From JAVBKP01 sp031553975 (GTDB lineage: Bacteria > Bacillota > Clostridia > Peptostreptococcales > Anaerovoracaceae), in assembly GCA_031553975.1 (NCBI GenBank), contig JAVBKP010000149.1, positions 1 to 27,171 of the forward strand: a stretch of DNA of 27,171 nt. The letters are read 5' to 3'. Positions 7,782-14,592 of this stretch are shown piece after piece. Position 1 is the stretch's first letter; every line of letters begins with the position of its first letter. Both the position numbers and the translations under genes were made by a program. The notes beneath the pieces were generated by a model. That model was not told the origin of the DNA and made no database searches. It was given only the letters and a program-made list of their open reading frames with translations.

Positions 7782-7817
7782 TGTTACTCTTAACATAAGC
7801 AGGTATTCTGTTAACAT
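7782..7817. promoter_or_regulatory. Pair of TTAACAT half-sites 21 bp apart, candidate regulator site
   Basis: TGTT-N6-AACA at 7782-7795 and the palindrome TGTTAACA at 7809-7816 both contain TTAACAT, at 7790 and 7811. The 21-bp spacing equals two helical turns, placing both on the same DNA face. The same TTAACAT lies within the dyad before the first operon (72-78). This suggests shared control of both operons by the LysR protein; binding itself is inferred. Confidence 0.4.
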
Positions 7818-7841
7818 AGGAAATATAGTTGGAGGTAGATT

Positions 7842-8801
7842 ATGAAGATTTTGGGAGTTTCTGGTGGCTATAAGAATGGCACAAATGATGCGATGGTACG
7901 TGAAGCGTTAATGGGCGCAAAAGAAGCAGGTGCAGAAGTTGAATTTGTCAGATTGCTTGATCTAAACTTAAAACCATGTATGGGATGCTGTCTTTGCGTG
8001 ACGGGCGCAGATGGTGTTACACAAGGTGGATCTGGTAAATGCGTATTAAAAGATGATTTCCATTGGTTTGAAGACAAGTTTTTAGATGCGGATGGCATTA
8101 TATTTTCTCTCCCTGTATTTGAAAAAGGCGTGCCTGGCGTATTTAAAATGATTCAAGATAAATTGGGTGGACCAAGCCACGATTTAGGAATGCTAACAAT
8201 ATCACAAAAGATTCGTGAGAAAAAAGGCGAACATGCGCCAGAAAAAGGACCAGATCCAAGAACGTTAAAGCCAAAATTAGTAGCAAGTATTTCCATTGGA
8301 GGAAGCGATTGGGTGTGTCGTGCAGAGGCCGATTTCAAACTATTTGCTATGTGTGGTGCCCATAAAGTAATTGATACAATCACATTCCCATGGGCCAAGT
8401 CAATTATCGTAGAAGATGAAAGAATTGCAAAGATTCATGAGTTGGGCAAAACCCTAGCGGAGGCAGCAAAAAATCCAGAAACAGCGGAATTTGTTGGAGA
8501 CAAGGGTATTTGTCCAAGCTGTCATACACGTCTTATGCACATTAGCGATGATGCGACAAAGTGTGAATGCAGCGTATGTGGCGTAATCGGTGAGATTAAG
8601 GTCGAAAATGGAAAAGTATCTTTCTCTTTCCCAGATGAGCAATGGGAACATGCCCACACTACCATGTCTGGAAAAATGAAACATATGGATGACATCGGAA
8701 GAAATGAAGGTAAATTCGCTGAGATTAAAAAAGGCGATGAGTATAAACAACGTATGGAAAAATATGACAATTTTATCAAAGCTAAGTTGCCACCTAGATA
8801 A
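7842..8801 (+). CDS. Flavodoxin-fold FMN reductase with C-terminal zinc-ribbon, candidate flavone reductase (FLR-like)
   Basis: A 319-residue protein of the NADPH-dependent FMN reductase/iron-sulfur-flavoprotein superfamily. The N-terminal flavodoxin-like domain (about 1-200) begins with ILGVSGGYKNGTND, the FMN-phosphate loop, and has the CMGCCLC cluster at 46-52. The C-terminal part has a rubredoxin/zinc-ribbon-like motif, CxxC at 224-227 and CxxC at 243-246. GGAGG lies 6 bp before the ATG. From memory, the gut-bacterial flavone reductase of Flavonifractor plautii, which reduces the C2-C3 double bond of flavones, is a non-OYE flavoprotein of this general type. The immediately following chalcone isomerase gene strongly supports that role. 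I could not align them, so the specific reaction is a well-motivated inference. Confidence 0.7.
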   Translation: MKILGVSGGYKNGTNDAMVREALMGAKEAGAEVEFVRLLDLNLKPCMGCCLCVTGADGVTQGGSGKCVLKDDFHWFEDKFLDADGIIFSLPVFEKGVPGVFKMIQDKLGGPSHDLGMLTISQKIREKKGEHAPEKGPDPRTLKPKLVASISIGGSDWVCRAEADFKLFAMCGAHKVIDTITFPWAKSIIVEDERIAKIHELGKTLAEAAKNPETAEFVGDKGICPSCHTRLMHISDDATKCECSVCGVIGEIKVENGKVSFSFPDEQWEHAHTTMSGKMKHMDDIGRNEGKFAEIKKGDEYKQRMEKYDNFIKAKLPPR

Positions 8802-8829
8802 GGCAAAATAAAATGAGTGGAGGAACGCT

Positions 8830-9630
8830 ATGAAAAGAAGTTATTTGACAATCAATTTAACGGACTTAAATGATTTGCCTAAAATGAACAGATGGCTATT
8901 CAAGGACCATGCACCAGATACAGTGAGTCAAAATGGACCGATTTTAGAAAAATACACAACGTATAGAGCCCTTCCAATTCCTGAAGGTGGGGAGCTCTAT
9001 GGTGCCTATAACTGGAGAATGACTGAACACTATTGGAGAGAAGATCCTTTTGGGGAAAATCAGTTAGAACATGGAACAGCCATATCTGAAATCTGGTGTG
9101 AAGGGTATAACGAAGCTGTAGGAAATCCAATGGACAGCAAAGCGCGGGGTGACTGGGGCGACAATGAAAATCCTAACGCACATCCACCAGCATTTGTTTT
9201 CTGCCAGACTAGGCCTGACAATTCATTCAAAGGAAATGGCATTACACTGAATGAAGGCCCTTTCTTTAGATTTGTAGTCACATTTAAGTATCCAGATGGC
9301 GTGTCTTTAGAGAAAGGTGAGGAGTGGTTCTTGACCAAGTTTGCACCAGCATTTTGTGAACAAGAGGACTTGCTAAGAGCTTTTTCATATAAGGCAATAC
9401 CACCATATACGAGCCCTTTCCACAGAGTACTAGAACTGTGGTACAAAGACGCAAATACTTGGAAGAAAAATTGGGTGGACAACGTTCCTAATGTGCCAAA
9501 GCCAGCGTGGGCAACATGTGACCATGCACCATACTTGGCACCATACAAAGATATGGTATGTATTTTCTTAGAAGAGTCACCAGAAAGAGATTTTCTGAGA
9601 GGAATGACACCGTACTATGTAACAGCTTAA
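8830..9630 (+). CDS. Bacterial-type chalcone isomerase
   Basis: A 266-residue protein that, compared from memory, resembles the Eubacterium ramulus chalcone isomerase along its length. Shared features are the RW-hydrophobic-K.H.PD segment (RWLFKDHAPDTVSQ, 21-34), the PIPEGG turn at 49-54, TEHYW at 65-69, a second repeat of the ferredoxin-like fold starting near FFRFVVTF, and PSW/PAW.TCD...APYKD near the end. His27 aligns with the catalytic His33 of the Eubacterium enzyme. The family consists of duplicated dimeric alpha-beta-barrel domains, unrelated to plant CHI. It interconverts flavanone and chalcone and thereby opens the C ring for reduction. GGAGGAA precedes the ATG, and it is 28 bp after the reductase gene. 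This is the most diagnostic gene of the second operon. Confidence 0.85.
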   Translation: MKRSYLTINLTDLNDLPKMNRWLFKDHAPDTVSQNGPILEKYTTYRALPIPEGGELYGAYNWRMTEHYWREDPFGENQLEHGTAISEIWCEGYNEAVGNPMDSKARGDWGDNENPNAHPPAFVFCQTRPDNSFKGNGITLNEGPFFRFVVTFKYPDGVSLEKGEEWFLTKFAPAFCEQEDLLRAFSYKAIPPYTSPFHRVLELWYKDANTWKKNWVDNVPNVPKPAWATCDHAPYLAPYKDMVCIFLEESPERDFLRGMTPYYVTA

Positions 9631-9651
9631 CTTTTTAGAGGAGGAATAACT

Positions 9652-10941
9652 ATGTCAAGCGCAAAAACCCAAGCGGTAGCTTTCAATAAATCAAAAAGTA
9701 ATTTTGGACTCAAAGGATGGGGCGTAATACTATTTTCTTTTATCTGCATCCTATTTCAAAGCTCAATTATAAATGATTCACTCAATGTGACAATAGCTGC
9801 ATTCTCAGAATCAAGAGGCTGGGATATTAATATGCTGTATATGTTCTCAACCATTGCTGCATTAATTGCTGTGGTAGGTGCCGCATTTTGGGGATTTGTA
9901 TCCCACAAGTTCTCCGTGCGTGCCGCATGGTCACTTTCATTGGCGTTGACATCTGTTGCCTGTTTTGTGTGGGGGCATGCTAGCACACCGATTATGTATT
10001 TCATCTGCCTTGCAGCTGCAAGCGTGGGAGGTATGGGATTTTGCTACATAGCCAACCTGAACGTAATCTCAAACTGGTTTCCACGCAAAAAAGGTCTTGC
10101 TATGGGTTGGGTAACAATTGGATTCCCAGTATCGGCATCCATTTCAGTTCCACTTGTTTTAGGTCTGGTCGGGTCTGGTGGACTTGAAAGGGTTTATACA
10201 TTTTATGGAATTGTTACAGCTGTACTGTTTATCATTTGTCTTGTATTCATAAGAGATTATCCAGAGCAAGCAGGGGCTTTTCCAGACAACGACAGATCTT
10301 TTTCAAGCGAAGAAGTTAAAAGGCAGTTGGAGCAAGGACTTTTATATATGAAGACCTCTCCATGGACTGTTGGAAAACTGTTTAAAACAAAGCAAGTATA
10401 TCTCATTGCATTCTCATTGGGTATTATGGAACTTCTCTCATTGGGCATCATGACAAACTTTATGCCTAGGTGTTTGCAAGCAGGGTACGAGCAAAGTGAG
10501 ATTGTGATTATGCTTATGGCGGCTGGCGGAATCGCGTGCTTTGGCAGCTATGCCTGTGGGTACCTTGACTCAAAAGTAGGACCTAAAAAAGCGATTATTA
10601 TTACTTTCATTGCAGGTATCGTTGCCATTATCCTGAACCTAATTCCAACACATGCAACAATGTACCTCTCACTTCCATTCTTAGGCTTCATGCTAGGGGG
10701 AGCAGCAAACTACTTGGTGTCAATCATAAATACAATATGGGGACGTTATGACTTCCCTATGGCGTTCAAAGTGCTTAAGCCTATGGTAGCAATGCTAGGG
10801 GCATTAGGGGTAGCGCTTGTAGGCATTATCGGACATACAGCATCCTATGCGGTAGCCTATGGCGTACTTGCCGTGTTAGCAATTATAGCAACAATCGTGA
10901 TTGTCACAGTCAATGACAGTCTGATTGGAAAAGATATCTAA
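9652..10941 (+). CDS. Major facilitator superfamily transporter (OFA-like)
   Basis: A 429-residue integral membrane protein with about 12 hydrophobic segments in two six-helix halves, separated by a hydrophilic loop at about 205-250 (DYPEQAGAF through PWTVGKLF). The GFVSHKFSVRAAW segment after helix 2 is an MFS motif A variant, and WFPRKKGLAMG is the loop seen in oxalate/formate-antiporter-like (OFA) members. GAGGAGG precedes the ATG. Its place between chalcone isomerase and the PhlG-like hydrolase suggests import of the flavonoid substrate or export of the arylpropionate product. Direction and substrate cannot be read from sequence. Confidence 0.85.
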   Translation: MSSAKTQAVAFNKSKSNFGLKGWGVILFSFICILFQSSIINDSLNVTIAAFSESRGWDINMLYMFSTIAALIAVVGAAFWGFVSHKFSVRAAWSLSLALTSVACFVWGHASTPIMYFICLAAASVGGMGFCYIANLNVISNWFPRKKGLAMGWVTIGFPVSASISVPLVLGLVGSGGLERVYTFYGIVTAVLFIICLVFIRDYPEQAGAFPDNDRSFSSEEVKRQLEQGLLYMKTSPWTVGKLFKTKQVYLIAFSLGIMELLSLGIMTNFMPRCLQAGYEQSEIVIMLMAAGGIACFGSYACGYLDSKVGPKKAIIITFIAGIVAIILNLIPTHATMYLSLPFLGFMLGGAANYLVSIINTIWGRYDFPMAFKVLKPMVAMLGALGVALVGIIGHTASYAVAYGVLAVLAIIATIVIVTVNDSLIGKDI

Positions 10942-11012
10942 ATTATTAAAATTTTGGCTTTTCGTATGCGGCAGTATATGGAAAGCCTTATTCAATACAT
11001 CGGAGGTTTAAA

Positions 11013-11639
11013 ATGGACATGAAATGTACACAAGATCATATGGGCACACACTTAGAATGGGAACATGAAGGTGTTACACCAAAGATGATAGATTGGTTTT
11101 GGAGCAATATGGAAAAAGGATTTATCCTTTGGCATCCTGAGCAGCATGATGCTTTGGCGTGGGCAGTGCCACCGGTAAACGGAAATCCAGTGGGATCAAT
11201 TCATATAGCGCCGCAGACATGGAATGATGGGAAAAAACAAAATTTATACATTCGACTAGAAGATTTAAATGAAGTGCCTAGTGAAGTGAAAAGCTATATT
11301 AAATATAACCATGTAGTAATAGTGGCAGGATTAGGCTTAGGTGAGGAAGCGTTAGAAGATCCAAAACCTTTGGGATACCGGATTCATCAGTGGGAAAAAA
11401 CTGATTTTGGTGTAAAGGGAATGTCTTCTGCCATTGGTACCCGAAAAAAAGAAACGCCAGAAGAAGGGATGATTTGGGCAGCGCATTGCAAGGACGAGGT
11501 AGGAAATTGGGGTGTATTCTTAGCAAAATTGTATGATTTGTACAGAGTGGTCACCAATCCAGAAACAAACCTCTATGCGGATTTATCTGTAGAAGGCATA
11601 GGTGCAGAGGCTAAATACAAATATATTCCAGCCAAATAA
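11013..11639 (+). CDS. PhlG/phloretin-hydrolase-family C-C hydrolase, short form
   Basis: A 208-residue protein I place in the DAPG-hydrolase (PhlG) family, which includes phloretin hydrolase. Supporting signs are GVTPKMIDWFW at 20-30, WHPEQH at 40-45, the YRIHQWEKTDFG strand at 122-133, and AHCKDE at 157-162. The last carries H-x3-E (His158/Glu162), equivalent to the zinc ligands at the PhlG C-terminus. Family members remove an acyl group from acylphloroglucinols; phloretin hydrolase gives phloroglucinol plus 3-(4-hydroxyphenyl)propionate. The protein is clearly shorter than PhlG or Eubacterium phloretin hydrolase (about 270-300 residues), lacking N-terminal sequence, and the upstream MFS gene leaves no room for more. 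It ends the second operon and would supply phloroglucinol to the first. Confidence 0.75.
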   Translation: MDMKCTQDHMGTHLEWEHEGVTPKMIDWFWSNMEKGFILWHPEQHDALAWAVPPVNGNPVGSIHIAPQTWNDGKKQNLYIRLEDLNEVPSEVKSYIKYNHVVIVAGLGLGEEALEDPKPLGYRIHQWEKTDFGVKGMSSAIGTRKKETPEEGMIWAAHCKDEVGNWGVFLAKLYDLYRVVTNPETNLYADLSVEGIGAEAKYKYIPAK

Positions 11640-11650
11640 GGCGAAAAATA

Positions 11651-11683
11651 AAATGGCGGAGCTACTGAAGCTCCGCCATTTTT
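11651..11683. terminator. Bidirectional terminator between the catabolic operon and sleC
   Basis: A perfect 13-bp stem (11651-11663 with 11669-11681) closes a 5-nt loop, followed by T's on the plus strand and preceded by A's that give T's on the minus strand. It ends the PhlG-like gene on one strand and sleC on the other; the sleC stop codon begins inside the stem. Confidence 0.93.
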
Positions 11684-12888
11684 GTTACAGCCACATATAT
11701 ATCAGACAATTTATACCAAGTAGGGAAATCCACTACGCCATTGGCAGGTAGGTCAAAGATGCTTTGAAATTTTGCGACAGCATTTTTAGTAGATTCACCA
11801 TATAAGCCATCCACCCGGACTTTTGGTATGGCGGGGAAGTTACCTGCTATGGCGTTGATTTGTGACTGTATGGTTCGTATATCTGGACCGCTGGCACCAA
11901 CCCCTATGTTATATCCGGGGAAAGAGGCAGGAACACCTTGGACAGACTTGGCCTGTTCCATATAAAGATCATGCCCATAAAAACTACGAAGAATATCCAT
12001 GGCTGGGTAACCTTGGGCACCCAGATCGCGGCTTCCCCACTGTGTCATCCACGTAGGACAAGAAACTTGTTTTCCATCGCAATACTGGGTTAACAGTGGC
12101 TGTTTAATACCGGGTTTCGTCAAGAAGGAGGAAAATAAACTATCTACAATTACGGAAATTTGCTGATAAATATTCCGGCCATGGACATAGAAGTGGTCAA
12201 AGGCAGTAGAATTGGTTATGGTAAAATCATACCCCTTGCCGCGATACCATTCTGTATAGACCCTGTTGAGGGTAAAGGATAAAATGGCAAGCACATTGGC
12301 TTGAATGGTGGACTCTGGCCAAGTAGCGTATATTTCACTGCTGGCTACATTTTTGATGTAGTCCTTGAACTTGACCCAATGATTGACGCCCGCCTCATTG
12401 GGGCGACCTTGGTGAACAATAATGAATTCAGGGATAACCGGCTCAGGCAATACTATGTAGCCTGTAGATGGAGGCAGTTCCTTCACTGACTCCTCTGGCA
12501 GCTTTTGCGGGTATCCACCCAACAAGGTATGCGGAGATATGACAATATTTGTACCAGCTGTAGCTATGCCGTTTTTTGGGGTGAGTAAAATATCTTGCAA
12601 GGCAACCGTATCTGGTAAAACCTGTATACCACTGATGGAAGCAGGATCAAAATCTTCCTGCACTACCCTTGCGCCATATTCGCCATATGGTTTTGGCATT
12701 GACACAGACTGTGAATATTCTATAGGCGGTGTGGATAGGGCAAGGAGGGGGGTCTTCCCCGATGAATCTGTGACCAATTCTTCTATTACTCTATGATCAA
12801 CGGTATTTGTGATTTGTATTTTCACGCCTCCCAATGGCTTTCCAAGGGTTAATGCGGTATTAATTTGTAAATAACCTGTAGAACTCAT
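11662..12888 (-). CDS. sleC: Spore cortex-lytic enzyme SleC (zymogen)
   Basis: A 408-residue protein recognised as SleC of clostridial spores. The N-terminal pre/pro region (about 1-130) contains an Ig-like beta segment. The central catalytic domain is SpoIID-like, with the diagnostic KDYIKNVASSEIYATWPEST and QYCDGK....PTWMTQWGS stretches. A C-terminal PG_binding_1 domain spans about 335-400 (DIRTIQSQIN...VDGLYG...AVAKFQ). SleC is stored inactive in the spore and degrades cortex peptidoglycan (lytic transglycosylase activity) after a Csp protease removes its pro-segment. That fits two subtilisin-like csp genes diverging from it 59 bp away. The ATG at 12888 has GAGAGG upstream. Expression is expected in the mother cell during sporulation, but I could not identify a sporulation promoter with confidence. 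Confidence 0.93.
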   Translation of the reverse strand: MSSTGYLQINTALTLGKPLGGVKIQITNTVDHRVIEELVTDSSGKTPLLALSTPPIEYSQSVSMPKPYGEYGARVVQEDFDPASISGIQVLPDTVALQDILLTPKNGIATAGTNIVISPHTLLGGYPQKLPEESVKELPPSTGYIVLPEPVIPEFIIVHQGRPNEAGVNHWVKFKDYIKNVASSEIYATWPESTIQANVLAILSFTLNRVYTEWYRGKGYDFTITNSTAFDHFYVHGRNIYQQISVIVDSLFSSFLTKPGIKQPLLTQYCDGKQVSCPTWMTQWGSRDLGAQGYPAMDILRSFYGHDLYMEQAKSVQGVPASFPGYNIGVGASGPDIRTIQSQINAIAGNFPAIPKVRVDGLYGESTKNAVAKFQSIFDLPANGVVDFPTWYKLSDIYVAVTKMAELQ

Positions 12889-12947
12889 GTATCAACCTCT
12901 CATATTTTTTAATGCTTTACTATATGATGAAAGATGGAGGTAAGTGT

Positions 12948-14585
12948 ATGAATGATGTGCGCGGAGAAGTAATTGTAAAATACAGCGGGAATATAGATTT
13001 TTTAGAAACAGATTTTGGCGCTGAGGTAGAGATTTTAAGTGGAGATTTTGCTATTGTAACCATTGGTTTTGACAGCATAGAGACGATCTATCAGCTACCT
13101 CAAATCATATATGTGGAAATGCCGCAAGACTTATCACTTAATGTATTAGAAAATACAGGGCAGACCTGCCTTTCGTCAGTACATGAGCAGAGTGGGTATA
13201 ATCTGAGAGGAAGCGGTGTAATCATTGCCATATTAGATTCTGGCATCGACTTTATGCACAAAGATTTTAGAACGGTAGAAGGAGGCAGTAGGATACTGTA
13301 CCTTTGGGATCAGACTGCGGTCGGTACGCCACCCACTGGGTTTAAGGCAGGGGCAGAATATACCCAGAATCAAATCAATATGGCGCTGACCAATGGAAGT
13401 ATTTTATCACAAGATGTACTAGGCCACGGCACAGCAGTGGCAGGAATAGCAATGGGGAATGGCAATAGTAGTGGAGGAACAGAGCAGGGCATAGCACCAG
13501 ATGCTAGTATTATCATGGTAAAACTAGGAGAAAGAGGAAGAGAGTCTTTTGCAAGATCTACAGAGATTATGCGTGGGATCAAATACGCAATAGACAAGGC
13601 AGAGGCACTAGGTATGCCCATTGTAATCAATATAAGCTACGGCAGCAACAACTCCTCCCATGATGGCACCTCTTTGTTTTCTAGCTTTGTCAGTCAAATG
13701 GCTGAACGCTGGAAGACGTCCATTGTAGTGGCATCGGGGAATGAAGGAATGGCAGGACATCACTATGGTGGAAAGGTAATAACAGGTGAGAAAATAGCTG
13801 TTTCGTTTGAAATCGGGGTTAAATTAGAGAATTTATATTTAATGCTATGGAAAAATTTTGTAGATGATTTTGAGATAGAGCTGATTTCTCCCAATGGGAT
13901 GAGTAGCGGAAGAATACATTCTGGACAAAGACCTAGCATTATACATATTGAAAACACCACAGTATATGCCTCCTATGTAGGACCTACTCACTATAATGAA
14001 AGTCAGCAGATGTTGTTTCAGATGCAGGCGAAGAATGAATCGGTCATCCATGGCATCTGGCGCATGGAGGTAACAGGCACACAAGTGGTAGATGGTAATT
14101 TTGATATTTGGCTTCCCACCATGGAGGAAGTCACAGCCCAAACTGCCTTCTTAGAGCCTGAGACAGATATCAGCCTAACGGTGCCTTCTACAGCACACAA
14201 TGTGATCTGCGTAGGTGGATACAACAGTAGCATAAATGGCGCAGCACCTTTTTCTGGTAAAGGATACTTGCGAAAAAGTCAGATCATAAAACCAGATATT
14301 GTGGCACCTGCCATCAATGTGTTGTCTACAAGGGTTGGGGGAGATTATGACAGATTCACAGGTACCAGTATGGCGGCACCCTTTGTCACAGGGGCAGCGG
14401 CCATCATGATGGAATGGGGCATCGTCAAGGGAAATGATCCTTTTCTTTATGGGCAGAGAATTAAGGCGTTTTTGCAAAAGGGGGCAGGCCGAAGTCGTTG
14501 GATTGTATATCCTAATCCCTCATGGGGGTATGGAACATTATGTATTAAGGCTACCATGGATTTGCTAATAGCCCAAAGGGAGTAG
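12948..14585 (+). CDS. cspB: Germination protease, subtilisin-like (CspB-like)
   Basis: A 545-residue S8 serine protease of the clostridial Csp group. The first 75-85 residues form a subtilisin-type prodomain. The catalytic triad is intact: Asp97 in ILDSGID, His160 in GHGTAVAG, Ser474 in GTSMAAP; the oxyanion-hole Asn265 in ASGNEG is kept. A large insertion between Asn and Ser (about 280-430) forms the jelly-roll domain characteristic of Csp proteins. An upstream in-frame ATG at 12912 exists, but the ATG at 12948 has GGAGG 7 bp before it. It should cleave pro-SleC after the germinant signal. The choice of the B letter over A or C rests on the complete active site and on gene order, so it is tentative. 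Confidence 0.9.
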   Translation: MNDVRGEVIVKYSGNIDFLETDFGAEVEILSGDFAIVTIGFDSIETIYQLPQIIYVEMPQDLSLNVLENTGQTCLSSVHEQSGYNLRGSGVIIAILDSGIDFMHKDFRTVEGGSRILYLWDQTAVGTPPTGFKAGAEYTQNQINMALTNGSILSQDVLGHGTAVAGIAMGNGNSSGGTEQGIAPDASIIMVKLGERGRESFARSTEIMRGIKYAIDKAEALGMPIVINISYGSNNSSHDGTSLFSSFVSQMAERWKTSIVVASGNEGMAGHHYGGKVITGEKIAVSFEIGVKLENLYLMLWKNFVDDFEIELISPNGMSSGRIHSGQRPSIIHIENTTVYASYVGPTHYNESQQMLFQMQAKNESVIHGIWRMEVTGTQVVDGNFDIWLPTMEEVTAQTAFLEPETDISLTVPSTAHNVICVGGYNSSINGAAPFSGKGYLRKSQIIKPDIVAPAINVLSTRVGGDYDRFTGTSMAAPFVTGAAAIMMEWGIVKGNDPFLYGQRIKAFLQKGAGRSRWIVYPNPSWGYGTLCIKATMDLLIAQRE

Positions 14586-14592
14586 GTGTGGA

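Noticed and set aside
10942..11012. A GGCTTTTC/GGAAAGCC hairpin between the MFS and PhlG-like genes.
   Set aside because: The stem is short and imperfect with a long loop and no T-tract; it may be a processing site but I cannot support it.
12889..12947. Sporulation sigma-factor promoters in the sleC/csp divergent gap.
   Set aside because: AT-rich hexamers can be forced into sigma-E or sigma-G patterns, but none was convincing enough to list.
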